DNA from: Streptomyces sp. CB01249
GTDB lineage: Bacteria > Actinomycetota > Actinomycetes > Streptomycetales > Streptomycetaceae
NCBI RefSeq assembly: GCF_001905735.1
Contig: NZ_LISW01000001.1
Location: 1,084,660-1,148,659, forward strand
Length of the DNA stretch: 64,000 bases
Direction: 5' to 3'
Part shown: in pieces, positions 7,759 to 16,186 of the stretch
How the letters are laid out: each line of letters opens with the position of its first letter
Numbering within the stretch: the first letter of the stretch is position 1
The notes under the pieces: generated by a model
The model's input: the letters and a program-made list of their open reading frames with translations, nothing else
What the model was told of the DNA's origin: nothing
Database searches by the model: none
Made by a program: the position numbers and the translations under genes

Positions 7759-9687
7759 ATGACGCTGCTGCAGAGCATCCGGGGGCCGCACGATCTGAAG
7801 GCACTGAACGCGTCACAACTCGGCGAACTCGCCGACGACATCCGCACGTTCCTGGTGCAGGCCGTGGCCAGGACCGGGGGCCATCTGGGCCCCAACCTCG
7901 GGGTGGTGGAGCTGACCATCGCCCTGCACCGGGTTTTCGACTCGCCCGTCGACCGCATCCTGTGGGACACCGGCCACCAGAGCTACGTGCACAAACTGCT
8001 CACCGGGCGCCAGGACTTCTCCAAGCTGCGCGGCAAGGGAGGGCTCTCCGGCTACCCGTCCCGCGAGGAGTCCGAGCACGACGTCATCGAGAACTCGCAC
8101 GCCTCCACCGTCCTCGGCTGGGCCGACGGCCTCGCCAAGGCCGGCGAGGTACGCGGACGCGGCAGCCACGTCGTCGCCGTCATCGGGGACGGGGCCCTCA
8201 CCGGCGGCATGGCCTGGGAGGCGCTGAACAACATCGCCGCCGCCAAGGACCGCCCGCTGATCGTCGTCGTCAACGACAACGAGCGCTCGTACGCGCCCAC
8301 GATCGGCGGCCTCGCCCGTCACCTCGCCACCCTGCGCACCACCGACGGCTACGAACGCTTCCTGTCCTGGGGCAAGGGCCTCCTGGAACGCACCCCCGTC
8401 ATCGGGCAGCCGCTGCACGGGGCCCTGCACGGGGCCAAGAAGGGCTTCAAGGACTTCGTCGCCCCGCAGGGCATGTTCGAGGACCTGGGGCTGAAGTACA
8501 TCGGCCCGGTCGACGGACACGACACCGCCGCCGTCGAGGCCGCCCTGCACCGTGCCAAGGGCTTCCGGGGCCCGGTTCTCGTCCACTGCATCACGGAGAA
8601 GGGCCGCGGTTACGCCCCCGCCCTCCAGGACGAGGCCGACCGCTTCCACGCCGTCGGCGCGATGGACCCCCTGACCTGTGTCCCGCTCGCGCCCGCCGCC
8701 GGCCCCTCCTGGACCTCCGTGTTCGCGGACGAGATCGCGGCGATCGGGGCGGAGCGCCCGGACGTCGTCGCGCTCACCGCCGCGATGCGGGACCCGGTCG
8801 GGCTGACGAAATTCGCCGAGGCGTTCCCGGACCGCGTCTGGGACGTGGGCATCGCGGAGCAGCACGCGGCGGTCAGCGCGGCTGGGCTCGCCACGGGCGG
8901 GCTGCACCCGGTCGTCGCCGTCTACGCCACCTTCCTCAACCGGGCGTTCGACCAGCTCCTGATGGACGTCGCCCTGCACCGGTGCGGGGTCACCTTCGTC
9001 CTGGACCGGGCCGGGGTCACCGGGCCCGACGGCGCCTCGCACAACGGCATGTGGGACCTGTCCGTGCTCCAGGTCGTGCCCGGGCTGCGGATCGCGGCCC
9101 CGCGCGACGCGGAACGGCTGCGCGAGGAACTGCGCGAGGCGGTCGCCGTGGACGACGCGCCGACCCTGGTGCGGTTCCCGAAGGAGTCGGTCGGGGAGGA
9201 CATCGAGGCGGTCGGCCGGATCGGCGGGATGGACGTGCTGCGCCGCGACGAGGACGCCGATGTGCTCCTCGTCGCCGTCGGCGTGATGGCCTCCGTCTGC
9301 CTGCGCACCGCCGAACTGCTGTCGGGCGCCGGTATCTGCTGCACCGTGGTGGACCCCCGCTGGGTGAAGCCGGTCGACGCGGCGCTGCCACCGCTCGCCG
9401 CCGCGCACCGGCTCGTCGCGGTGGTCGAGGACAACAGCCGGGCCGGGGGCGTCGGTTCGGCGGTCGGGCAGGCGCTCCGGGACGCGGGTGTCGACGTACC
9501 GCTGCGCACCTTCGGCATCCCCGAGCAGTTCCTCGCGCACGGCAAGCGGTCCGAGGTGCTGGCCGACATCGGACTCACACCGGTCGAGATCGCCGGCCGG
9601 ATCAGCGCCGTCACGGCCGCCCGGAAGGCGGCCGACGGCACGGGGCAGGACGCTCCGGGCAACGGGCACAAGGAGAGCGGGGCATGA
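7759..9687 (+). CDS. dxs: 1-deoxy-D-xylulose-5-phosphate synthase
   Basis: This thiamine-diphosphate enzyme condenses pyruvate with glyceraldehyde 3-phosphate to DXP, the entry step of the MEP isoprenoid pathway. The TPP-binding motif begins [16 protein letters not shown], the N-terminal [14 protein letters not shown] and [10 protein letters not shown] are typical, and the C-terminal transketolase domains include [13 protein letters not shown]. Length 642 residues is full length. The ATG at 7759 follows AGAGAGGGGGCC. The stop overlaps the next ATG (ATGA). Its place inside the hopanoid operon suggests a dedicated second Dxs that raises precursor supply; a housekeeping copy is expected elsewhere in the genome. 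Confidence 0.95.
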   Translation: MTLLQSIRGPHDLKALNASQLGELADDIRTFLVQAVARTGGHLGPNLGVVELTIALHRVFDSPVDRILWDTGHQSYVHKLLTGRQDFSKLRGKGGLSGYPSREESEHDVIENSHASTVLGWADGLAKAGEVRGRGSHVVAVIGDGALTGGMAWEALNNIAAAKDRPLIVVVNDNERSYAPTIGGLARHLATLRTTDGYERFLSWGKGLLERTPVIGQPLHGALHGAKKGFKDFVAPQGMFEDLGLKYIGPVDGHDTAAVEAALHRAKGFRGPVLVHCITEKGRGYAPALQDEADRFHAVGAMDPLTCVPLAPAAGPSWTSVFADEIAAIGAERPDVVALTAAMRDPVGLTKFAEAFPDRVWDVGIAEQHAAVSAAGLATGGLHPVVAVYATFLNRAFDQLLMDVALHRCGVTFVLDRAGVTGPDGASHNGMWDLSVLQVVPGLRIAAPRDAERLREELREAVAVDDAPTLVRFPKESVGEDIEAVGRIGGMDVLRRDEDADVLLVAVGVMASVCLRTAELLSGAGICCTVVDPRWVKPVDAALPPLAAAHRLVAVVEDNSRAGGVGSAVGQALRDAGVDVPLRTFGIPEQFLAHGKRSEVLADIGLTPVEIAGRISAVTAARKAADGTGQDAPGNGHKESGA

Positions 9688-11081
9688 AGGACGACGAGCC
9701 CAAGGGCTTCGATCTGGCGCGGCTTCTCGCCGAGCGCGGCGCCGAACGCTACGAGCTGCACAGCAAGCACCTCAACCACCAGCTCCCGCGCATGCTGCAC
9801 ACCATCGGCTTCGACAAGGTCTACGAACGCGCCGAGGGCGCGCACTTCTGGGACGCGGACGGCAACGACTACCTCGACATGCTCGCCGGATTCGGCGTCA
9901 TGGGGCTCGGCCGGCACCACCCCGTCGTACGCAAGGCGCTGCACGACGTCCTCGACGCCTCGCTCGCCGACCTGACCCGGTTCGACTGCCAGCCGCTGCC
10001 CGGGCTGCTCGCCGAGAAGCTGCTCAGCCACAGCCCGCACCTGGACCGGGTGTTCTTCGGCAACAGCGGCACCGAGGCCGTCGAGACGGCCCTCAAGTTC
10101 GCCCGGTACGCCACCGGCCGGCCGCGCGTCCTGTACTGCGACCACGCCTTCCACGGGCTGACCACCGGCTCGCTCTCGGTCAACGGCGAGGGCGGCTTCC
10201 GGGACGGCTTCGCCCCGCTGCTGCCCGACACCGCGATCCCGCTCGGCGACCTCGCCGCGCTGAGCAGGGAGCTGAAGCGCGGCGATGTCGCCGCCCTGGT
10301 GGTGGAGCCGATCCAGGGCAAGGGGGTGCTCGCCGCGCCGCCCGGCTATCTGCGCGAGGCCCAGGAGCTGCTGCGCAAGCACAAGGCCCTCCTCATCGCC
10401 GACGAGGTGCAGACCGGCCTCGGCAGGACCGGCGACTTCTACGCGTACCAGCACGAGGAAGGCGTGGAACCGGACCTCGTCTGCGTCGCCAAGGCGCTCT
10501 CCGGCGGCTATGTCCCGGTCGGGGCGACACTCGGCAAGGACTGGATCTTCAAGCGCGTCTACTCCTCGATGGACCGGGTCCTCGTCCACTCCGCGAGCTT
10601 CGGCTCCAACGCCCAGGCCATGGCGGCGGGGCTCGCGGTGCTGTCGGTGATGGAGGACGAGGAGACCGTCGCGCACGCGCGCCGCACCGGCGACCTGCTC
10701 CGCGAGCGGCTGTCCGCGCTCGTCGGGCGCTACGAGCTGCTGCACGAGGTGCGGGGGCGCGGGCTGATGATCGGCATCGAGTTCGGCCGCCCGACCTCGC
10801 TGAAGCTGCGCAGCCGGTGGACCATGCTCCAGGCGGCCCGCAAGGGGCTCTTCGCGCAGATGGTCGTCGTGCCGCTGCTCCAGAAGCACCGCATCCTGAC
10901 CCAGGTCTCCGGCGACCACCTCGAAGTGATCAAGCTGATCCCGCCGCTGGTCATCGATGACGCGGACGTCGACCGCTTCGTGGAGGCGTTCACCGCCGTC
11001 ATGGACGACGCGCACAGCGGCGGGGGACTGATGTGGGACTTCGGGCGGACCCTGGTGAAGCAGGCCGTCGCCAACCGCTGA
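9684..11081 (+). CDS. hpnO: Class III aminotransferase, HpnO-like (aminobacteriohopanetriol formation)
   Basis: This PLP-dependent class III aminotransferase probably aminates the ribosylhopane-derived aldehyde to give 35-aminobacteriohopanetriol. The Schiff-base lysine is K270 in [29 protein letters not shown] carries the Asp that binds the pyridine nitrogen, and [15 protein letters not shown] binds the cofactor phosphate. Length 465 residues is usual. It starts inside the dxs stop (ATGA at 9684), showing coupling. The function is inferred from cluster position; by sequence alone acetylornithine or other omega-aminotransferase activity could not be excluded. A possible operator/terminator lies just after its stop. 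Confidence 0.85.
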   Translation: MKDDEPKGFDLARLLAERGAERYELHSKHLNHQLPRMLHTIGFDKVYERAEGAHFWDADGNDYLDMLAGFGVMGLGRHHPVVRKALHDVLDASLADLTRFDCQPLPGLLAEKLLSHSPHLDRVFFGNSGTEAVETALKFARYATGRPRVLYCDHAFHGLTTGSLSVNGEGGFRDGFAPLLPDTAIPLGDLAALSRELKRGDVAALVVEPIQGKGVLAAPPGYLREAQELLRKHKALLIADEVQTGLGRTGDFYAYQHEEGVEPDLVCVAKALSGGYVPVGATLGKDWIFKRVYSSMDRVLVHSASFGSNAQAMAAGLAVLSVMEDEETVAHARRTGDLLRERLSALVGRYELLHEVRGRGLMIGIEFGRPTSLKLRSRWTMLQAARKGLFAQMVVVPLLQKHRILTQVSGDHLEVIKLIPPLVIDDADVDRFVEAFTAVMDDAHSGGGLMWDFGRTLVKQAVANR

Positions 11082-11088
11082 GACGTTT

Positions 11089-11123
11089 TTGCCCCTGAGG
11101 CAAGAAATTTGCCTCAGGGGAAA
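11089..11123 (+). promoter_or_regulatory. Tandem TTGCC-N5-GGCAA operator / inverted repeat
   Basis: Two 15-base units lie 20 bases apart: TTGCCCCTGAGGCAA (11089-11103) and TTGCCTCAGGGGAAA (11109-11123). Each is itself a TTGCC/GGCAA palindrome, the second with one mismatch. Together they also form a perfect 12-base inverted repeat (11092-11103 with 11109-11120, five-base loop). The best reading is an operator for the XRE-cupin regulator encoded 20 bases downstream, probably autoregulatory. It could double as the terminator of the hopanoid operon. Confidence 0.55.
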
Positions 11124-11143
11124 GTCTTTGGCCCAATGGAGGC

Positions 11144-11752
11144 ATGAATCCTCCGGACGACCTGGCGGCCGATGAGCTGCCCGGTGTCGCGCCACGCCTG
11201 CGCGATCTGCGCCGAGGCCGTGGTCTCACCCTGGAGACCGCGGCCCAGCGGGCCGGGCTCTCGCCCGCCCACCTCTCCCGGCTCGAAACGGGCCGGCGCC
11301 AGCCCTCTCTGCCGATGCTGCTCCAGCTGGCCAGGATCTACGGTACGACGGTCTCCGAGCTCCTCGGCGAGACGCCCCCGGAACGGGACGCCATCGTCCG
11401 CGGCCGCCCGTTCGAGGGCGCGGCCGCCGACGGCTGGCTGTACCAGCAGGCCGGCGGCTCCGGCCGGGCCATGCAGGCGCTGCGCGTCCGCGTCCCTTAC
11501 GGCGCCCAGGGCGACCTGGTCCGCGTCCACCCCGGCGAGGAGTGGCTGTACGTCCTGACCGGCCGCCTCCGGGTGACGCTCGGCGAGACGGTGCACGACC
11601 TCGCGCCCGGCGACGGCGCGCACTTCGACTCGCTCACCCCGCACCGGATCGCGGCCCCCGAACCCGAGGGCGCCGAGCTGCTCTTCGTCCACACCCTGCT
11701 GCAGAGCCCCGCCGCCGACCTGTGCCTCGGCGGCCGGGTCCACCGTCTCTGA
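11144..11752 (+). CDS. XRE-family regulator with C-terminal cupin domain
   Basis: A 202-residue DNA-binding protein. Residues about 15-70 form an XRE helix-turn-helix (LRDLRRGRGLTLETAAQRAG followed by LSPAHLSRLETGRRQPSLPM), and residues about 105-195 form a cupin barrel (VHPGEEWLYVLTGRLRVTLG, then LAPGDGAHFDSLTPH) that likely senses a small ligand. The ATG at 11144 follows AATGGAGGC. The tandem TTGCC palindromes just upstream are the likely operator. The regulator sits at the end of the hopanoid operon and is followed after ten bases by a small membrane-protein gene, a pairing I recall from other Streptomyces. Whether it regulates hopanoid genes is not shown by the sequence. Confidence 0.85.
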   Translation: MNPPDDLAADELPGVAPRLRDLRRGRGLTLETAAQRAGLSPAHLSRLETGRRQPSLPMLLQLARIYGTTVSELLGETPPERDAIVRGRPFEGAAADGWLYQQAGGSGRAMQALRVRVPYGAQGDLVRVHPGEEWLYVLTGRLRVTLGETVHDLAPGDGAHFDSLTPHRIAAPEPEGAELLFVHTLLQSPAADLCLGGRVHRL

Positions 11753-11762
11753 GAGGCTTGTC

Positions 11763-11939
11763 ATGTCCGATTCCGAGCACTACGACCCGCTCACTCCGGC
11801 TCCGCGCCCCGGCGCCGACAGCCAGGAGAAGAAGATGCCCCGCGGGCTCGTCATCCGGCTCTTCGCCTACCTCGTGGCCGGGCACGTCATCGCCGCGTTC
11901 CTGTATCTGCTCTTCGCGGTCGGCATGCACAACCAGTAG
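11763..11939 (+). CDS. Small single-pass membrane protein (58 aa, DUF6126-like)
   Basis: A 58-codon gene starts ten bases after the XRE-cupin regulator, behind GAGAGG. The N-terminal half is polar (MSDSEHYDPLTPAPRPGAD), a short basic segment QEKKMPRG follows, and residues about 30-53 form one hydrophobic helix (VIRLFAYLVAGHVIAAFLYL and on). It ends with GMHNQ. The charge pattern predicts the C-terminus outside. This matches the small DUF6126 proteins that I recall as partners of XRE-cupin regulators in Streptomyces; the family name is from memory. Function unknown; its cotranscription suggests that it acts with, or is controlled by, that regulator. Confidence 0.75.
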   Translation: MSDSEHYDPLTPAPRPGADSQEKKMPRGLVIRLFAYLVAGHVIAAFLYLLFAVGMHNQ

Positions 11940-11950
11940 GCCGGGCCGCC

Positions 11951-12763
11951 TCAGCTCTCGTCGAGGAGCCGTTCGCGCAGCTGCTCACGGGTGGCGGGCG
12001 CGAGCTTCAGCCCTTCGGCGAGATAGCGGTCGGTGCCGCCCCAGGTCTCGTCGATGGCGGAGAAGGCCGCGGCGAGGTAGTCGGGCTGGGCGCCGAAGAG
12101 CGGGTTGAGCAGCTCCAGCACCTCGGGGGACATCCCGGTCGCCGAGGTGTCGCTGCGCCGGATGCGGTAGCGGCGGTGCGCGTCGTTCGACTTGAGGTAG
12201 TCGGCCTCGATGGTCTCCCGCCCGACGCCCACCGCCAGCAGCGTCACCGCGATCGAGAGCCCGGCCCGGTCCTTGCCGGCCGCGCAGTGCATCAGGGCGG
12301 GGACGCTGTCCTCGGCCAGGGCGTGCAGCACCCGGCTGTGCTCGGCGGTGCGCTCCAGGATGATCGAGCGGTACGAGGCGACCATGCGGCGGGTCCCCTT
12401 GCCGTCGGCCAGGATCGAGCGCAGCTCCGTGATGTTCCCGTCGCGCACCATCCGCCAGAACTCGGCGCCGTCCGCCGGGTCGCTGAGCGGGATGCTCACG
12501 TTCCGTACGCCGGGCAGCTCGATGTCCAGGCCGTCCAGCTTGTGGTCCGCCGCGTTGCGGAAGTCGAAGACGGTGTGCAGGCCGAGCCCGCCGAGGAAGG
12601 CCGCGTCCTCGGCGGTGGCGTGGGCCAGGTGACCGCTGCGGAAGAGCCTGCCGTGGCGCACCCGGCGCCCGTCGGTGGTGGGCAGACCGCCTACGTCGCG
12701 GAAGTTGCGGACGCCGGTGAGAACGGGCTCCGTCGGCGGGGTCTGCGGCAGCTGCTGCGTCAC
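11951..12763 (-). CDS. Tyrosine-protein phosphatase (PtpB-like)
   Basis: A 270-residue protein of the bacterial tyrosine/dual-specificity phosphatase family (Y_phosphatase3, the fold of mycobacterial PtpB). The P-loop is HCAAGKDRAG with nucleophile C160 and R166; the Lys-Asp after the loop is typical of this group, which often also acts on phosphoinositides. The N-terminal signature NFRDVGG, with GRLFRSGHL soon after, is clear. The GTG at 12763 is chosen because AGGAG ends five bases before it; a longer reading from 12811 lacks such a site. It is convergent with the small membrane-protein gene and monocistronic. No signal peptide, so cytosolic. Confidence 0.88.
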   Translation of the reverse strand: MTQQLPQTPPTEPVLTGVRNFRDVGGLPTTDGRRVRHGRLFRSGHLAHATAEDAAFLGGLGLHTVFDFRNAADHKLDGLDIELPGVRNVSIPLSDPADGAEFWRMVRDGNITELRSILADGKGTRRMVASYRSIILERTAEHSRVLHALAEDSVPALMHCAAGKDRAGLSIAVTLLAVGVGRETIEADYLKSNDAHRRYRIRRSDTSATGMSPEVLELLNPLFGAQPDYLAAAFSAIDETWGGTDRYLAEGLKLAPATREQLRERLLDES

Positions 12764-13177
12764 GGTCACTCCTGGAGGCTCTGCCCCGGCGCGTGTCGCC
12801 GACGGGTCCACGACCGCGACGATACGACATCGGTTCCTGGGGCAATCATCTCGGCCGTCGGCTCCGCTGCCGGGCAGACGATGGCCATGACATGTCCGTA
12901 TTGCCGGAATGTATATAACTTGCCCTGTTTGTACGGGAGATGATCACCCGCTCGTGAGCGGGATCATATCCGTGACGGTGTGTGGTGACGCCCCGGCTGG
13001 GTACTCCCCGCGTCGCGCGGAAAGCCAAGATCCGTAATCCACGGAGTGTGACCGGAATTCCGCACCGCAATTCCGGTGCGGAATCCGGTGCCGAACCCGT
13101 GGCTTGTTTCCGTCGTCCCGGCTCGCTTACGTTCCATGCCATCCGGATGGAACGCCCAATCCTGCCGCCGTCCGGAA
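12764..13177. other. Long intergenic leader region upstream of the riboswitch
   Basis: This gene-free stretch separates the divergent phosphatase and LysM-M23 genes. A hairpin of CCCGCTC with its complement, extended by ATGAT/ATCAT around a two-base bulge, lies at 12940-12967. A perfect 11-base inverted repeat lies at 13057-13084. A weak promoter candidate for the riboswitch transcript is TTGTTT (13104-13109), 17 bases, TTACGT (13127-13132). The open frame at 12982-13221 has no family resemblance and overlaps the riboswitch, so I do not call it a gene. Confidence 0.5.
13057..13084. repeat. Inverted repeat upstream of the c-di-AMP riboswitch
   Basis: ATTCCGCACCG (13057-13067) and its exact complement CGGTGCGGAAT (13074-13084) flank a six-base loop. 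It lies about 95 bases before the riboswitch, just upstream of the weak promoter candidate at 13104-13132. It could be a protein-binding site or a terminator of upstream transcription. Confidence 0.45.
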
Positions 13178-13326
13178 TTCGCACCCACTCACCGTGTGGC
13201 AGGAGCGGGGGAACCAGGTAAGCCGCCGACCGGGACGACCGGACGGCTAGGGGTGAAGTCGCGCCAGGCGCGGCCGGGCATCTCCAGCCCGAACCCGACA
13301 GCTCACCTCGCAGGCGCCGGAGAGGA
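13178..13326 (+). promoter_or_regulatory. c-di-AMP riboswitch (ydaO/yuaA class)
   Basis: The 5' leader of the LysM-M23 gene contains the conserved blocks of the ydaO riboswitch in order: GGAGCGGGGGAACC near 13200, a variable hairpin, GGGGTGAAGTCGCG near 13250, then CCCGAACCCGACAGCTCACC with CTCGCAGGCG at about 13288-13315, and GGAGAGGA at the end. Known Streptomyces members precede cell-wall hydrolase genes such as rpfA and turn expression off when c-di-AMP is high. The element ends about eight bases before the ATG, so GAGAGGA probably serves as the ribosome-binding site. The 5' boundary is approximate. Confidence 0.88.
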
Positions 13327-13334
13327 AATTCTTC

Positions 13335-14258
13335 ATGCCCAATTCGGGTAAGCACCGCCGTCCCAAGTCCAGCACCATCGCCCGTGGCGTCGTCGCCGCG
13401 AGCGCCGGCGGAGCCGTCATCGCGCTTCCGCTGCTCGGCGCCACCGGTGCCCACGCCGCGGAGCAGTCCGCCCCGGCCACGTCGAAGTCGGTCGCCGCGC
13501 ACACCGCCCCGGCCAAGCCCGCGAAGAGCGCCGGCACCACCACGTACTCCGTCGTCTCCGGCGACTACCTGTCGAAGATCGCGGCCCAGCACCACCTCAA
13601 GGGCGGCTGGCACAAGCTGTACCAGGACAACCGCGAGGTCGTCGGCGAGAACCCGAGCCTGATCTTCCCGGGCATGAAGCTGACCCTCGGCGCCAAGGCG
13701 GCCCCCGCCGCCACCACGTCCGAGGCCCCCGCCAAGGCCGCGCCCAAGGCCGCCGCGCCCAAGGCCGAGACGAAGGCCGCGCCCAAGGTCGAGACCAAGA
13801 CCGAGGCGCAGACCGAGACCAAGACCGAGGCCCCCGCCTCCCAGGACAACGCCTCCGGCTACGTCCACCCGGTCCCGGGCAACCACACCACCGCGTACCG
13901 CGCCTCCGGCGCCAACTGGTCCAGCGGCAGCCACACCGGCATCGACTTCCCCGTCTCCACCGGCACCAGCGTGAAGGCCATCACCTCCGGCACCGTCGTC
14001 ACCGCCGGCTGGGGTGGCGCCTACGGCAACCAGGTCGTCATCAAGCATGCCGACGGCCACTACTCCCAGTACGGCCACATGTCCTCGCTCTCCGTCTCGG
14101 CGGGCCAGACCGTGACCGCGGGCCAGCAGGTCGGCCTCTCCGGCTCCACCGGCAACGCCACCGGCCCGCACCTCCACTTCGAGGTCCGCACCGGCCCGGA
14201 GTACGGCTCGGACATCGACCCGATCGCCTACCTGGCGTCGCACGGGATCAACGTCTGA
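13335..14258 (+). CDS. Secreted LysM-M23 peptidoglycan hydrolase
   Basis: A 307-residue exported endopeptidase. Residues 1-42 form a signal peptide (basic KHRRPK start, hydrophobic core ending GATGAHA-AEQ). A LysM peptidoglycan-binding domain lies at about 61-115 (YSVVSGDYLSKIAAQHHL to IFPGMKLTLG). An Ala/Lys/Glu/Thr-rich linker follows at about 118-172, and an M23 lysostaphin-type domain completes the protein. Its Zn ligands are H200 and D204 in HTGIDF and H281 in the HLHFE motif (H279 catalytic). It cleaves peptide cross-bridges in the wall. A c-di-AMP riboswitch controls the leader and a strong terminator follows at 14301. Confidence 0.93.
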   Translation: MPNSGKHRRPKSSTIARGVVAASAGGAVIALPLLGATGAHAAEQSAPATSKSVAAHTAPAKPAKSAGTTTYSVVSGDYLSKIAAQHHLKGGWHKLYQDNREVVGENPSLIFPGMKLTLGAKAAPAATTSEAPAKAAPKAAAPKAETKAAPKVETKTEAQTETKTEAPASQDNASGYVHPVPGNHTTAYRASGANWSSGSHTGIDFPVSTGTSVKAITSGTVVTAGWGGAYGNQVVIKHADGHYSQYGHMSSLSVSAGQTVTAGQQVGLSGSTGNATGPHLHFEVRTGPEYGSDIDPIAYLASHGINV

Positions 14259-14300
14259 TCCAGGCAGTACCGGCCCGGTGATCCGGGTCACTGAACGACA

Positions 14301-14336
14301 CAGAGGGACGGCGCACGGCGGTGCGTCGTCCCTCTG
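14301..14336 (+). terminator. Rho-independent-type terminator after the LysM-M23 gene
   Basis: CAGAGGGACG then GCGCAC pair with GTGCGT and CGTCCCTCTG (one G-U pair in RNA), leaving a four-base GGCG loop, so the stem is 16 base pairs. It is followed by CTTATTCCCCCTTT. It lies 42 bases after the stop codon. Confidence 0.8.
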
Positions 14337-14441
14337 CTTATTCCCCCTTTACCGAAAACTGACCGGGTGGTTTATCTCACCACCCGTCAACCCCTTATTA
14401 CGGTCGCGTAGGTCACATTCCGGGGTGCAGGATATGCGGTT

Positions 14442-15266
14442 GTGGCAGACGATTCGAACAACCTTCAACAGGGCGCCATCGACCGACAGGGCGCCATCGG
14501 GTCGTACGCGGCGATTGGCGACAGCTTCACCGAGGGAGTCGGCGACCCCGGCCCGGACGGAACGTTCGTCGGCTGGGCCGACCGGCTCGCGGTACTCCTC
14601 GCGGACCGGCTCCCTGAGCCCGGCCCGGCGACCGGGGACTTCCGGTACGCCAATCTCGCCGTACGAGGACGCCTCCTCGACCAGATAGTCGAGGAGCAGG
14701 TGCCCCGCGCCAAGGAACTCGCCCCCGATCTGGTGAGCTTCTGCGCCGGCGGCAACGACATCATCCGGCCGGGCACCGACCCGGACGACGTGGCCGAACG
14801 CTTCGAGCGGGCGGTCGCCGACCTCACGCGGTCGGTCGGCACCGTCATGATCACCACCGGCTTCGACACCCGTGGCGTCCCCGTGCTGCGCCATCTGCGC
14901 GGCAAGATCGCCACCTACACCGCCCATGTCCGGGCCATCGCCGACCGCTACGACTGCCCGGTCCTCGACCTGTGGTCGCTGCGCTCCGTGCAGGACCGGC
15001 GCGCCTGGGACGGCGACCGGCTCCACCTGTCGCCCGAGGGACACACCCGGGTCGCGCTCCGCGCCGCCCAGGTCCTCGGCCTCGACGTGCCGGCCGACCC
15101 GGACCAGCCGTGGCCGCCGCAGCCCCCGCGCGGCACGCTGGAGATCCGCCGCGACGACATCCACTGGGCGCGCGAATACCTCGTCCCGTGGATCGGGCGG
15201 CGGCTGCGCGGCGAGTCCTCCGGGGACCACGTCGAGCCGAAGCGGCCCGACCTGCTGCCGCTCTGA
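14442..15266 (+). CDS. SGNH/GDSL-type hydrolase
   Basis: A 274-residue cytosolic SGNH-fold esterase or acyl hydrolase. Block I is YAAIGDSFTEGVGD with the catalytic Ser near residue 28, block II includes the Gly in NLAVRGRLLDQ, block III is FCAGGNDI with the Asn, and block V is DRLHLSPEGHTRVA with the catalytic His. No signal peptide is visible. The GTG at 14442 gives the family start; the ribosome-binding site is weak. It points toward the STM4011 gene with only 19 bases between the stops, so it is not part of that operon. Substrate unknown. Confidence 0.85.
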   Translation: MADDSNNLQQGAIDRQGAIGSYAAIGDSFTEGVGDPGPDGTFVGWADRLAVLLADRLPEPGPATGDFRYANLAVRGRLLDQIVEEQVPRAKELAPDLVSFCAGGNDIIRPGTDPDDVAERFERAVADLTRSVGTVMITTGFDTRGVPVLRHLRGKIATYTAHVRAIADRYDCPVLDLWSLRSVQDRRAWDGDRLHLSPEGHTRVALRAAQVLGLDVPADPDQPWPPQPPRGTLEIRRDDIHWAREYLVPWIGRRLRGESSGDHVEPKRPDLLPL

Positions 15267-15285
15267 CCGGCCTCCTCCGCTGTCC

Positions 15286-16179
15286 TCAGTCGCCCCGCGA
15301 CCGCGTCGCGGCGACCGGGGACAGCGGCAGCGCCGCCGGGACGCGCTCCAGGACCCCGCCCGCGAAGACGTCGTACAGCGGCAGCGTCTCCAGGTGCACA
15401 TAGCCGATGTGGCAGTCGCAGACGGCGAGCGGGCAGGCCCGCGGCCCCAGCGCCCGCCGGTAGCTCCCGTTGTACAGATTGCCCAGCTCCGCCCGGACGA
15501 AGTGGCAGCGGCGCACCGTGCCCTCCCCGTCCACCGAGATCACCGACTCACCGGTCCGGCAGGGCAGCCCCGCCGAGCGGTGCGGATGGCGGCTGTACGG
15601 GAACAGCGGGTCGATCGCCGTCCACCGCTCCGCCTCCTCGTCCGTGTAGGTGTGCCCCTCGGCCGCGTTGACCCAGAGGTAGACCTCCTCCGGGAGCGCC
15701 GCGCGCAGCCGCCGCGCCTCGCCGAGATGGGCGTCGAACCCCACGACACCCACGCTGTGCCGGACCCCGAGGTCCCTCAGCTCCGCGCACCGGCCGAGGA
15801 AACGCTCGTACGGCGTCTGCCCCGGGTGGTACGTGCACCACAGCGCGATCCGTTCGCGGGCCGCCTCCGGAGCCTCGGCCAGCCACCGCGTCCGCCCGCT
15901 CAGGTTCGTCTGGATCGCGACCCGGCCCACGTGCGGGAGGCCCGCCAGCTCCACGATCGCCCTGCGGTACCAGGACCGCACCAGCCCCTCGCCCCACGGC
16001 GTGAACAGCACCGAGATCCGGTCACCGGTCTGCGCCGCCACCCACGCGGTGAACCGTTCGAGCGCCGCCCGGTCCGCCAGCAGCTGCTCCCGGCTGTCGC
16101 GCCGCTTGGCGAACGGGCAGTACGGGCAGTCGTAGTCGCAGGAGGCGAGCGGGCCCCGGTAGAGAATCGTCAGGTCCAC
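15286..16179 (-). CDS. STM4011-family radical SAM protein
   Basis: A 297-residue radical SAM enzyme of the uncharacterised STM4011 family. The cluster ligands are C14, C18 and C21 in SCDYDCPYCPF. The C-terminal part carries C207, C225 (in GEGTVRRCHF), C249, C254 and C256, spaced like the auxiliary-cluster cysteines of SPASM/Twitch enzymes, which modify peptides; that reading is my inference. The GTG start lies seven bases after the stop of the STM4012 gene, the last step of a six-gene coupled operon. Substrate is unknown. The two leucine-rich-repeat proteins encoded first in the operon are candidate targets. Confidence 0.85.
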   Translation of the reverse strand: MDLTILYRGPLASCDYDCPYCPFAKRRDSREQLLADRAALERFTAWVAAQTGDRISVLFTPWGEGLVRSWYRRAIVELAGLPHVGRVAIQTNLSGRTRWLAEAPEAARERIALWCTYHPGQTPYERFLGRCAELRDLGVRHSVGVVGFDAHLGEARRLRAALPEEVYLWVNAAEGHTYTDEEAERWTAIDPLFPYSRHPHRSAGLPCRTGESVISVDGEGTVRRCHFVRAELGNLYNGSYRRALGPRACPLAVCDCHIGYVHLETLPLYDVFAGGVLERVPAALPLSPVAATRSRGD

Positions 16180-16186
16180 GGGTCCC

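Noticed and set aside
12982..13221. A 79-codon open frame in the intergenic region
   Set aside because: It overlaps the conserved riboswitch, has atypical composition and no recognisable relatives or ribosome-binding site.
14442..15266. SGNH hydrolase as part of the STM4011 system
   Set aside because: It is convergent with the operon and has a terminator upstream; adjacency alone does not support a shared role.
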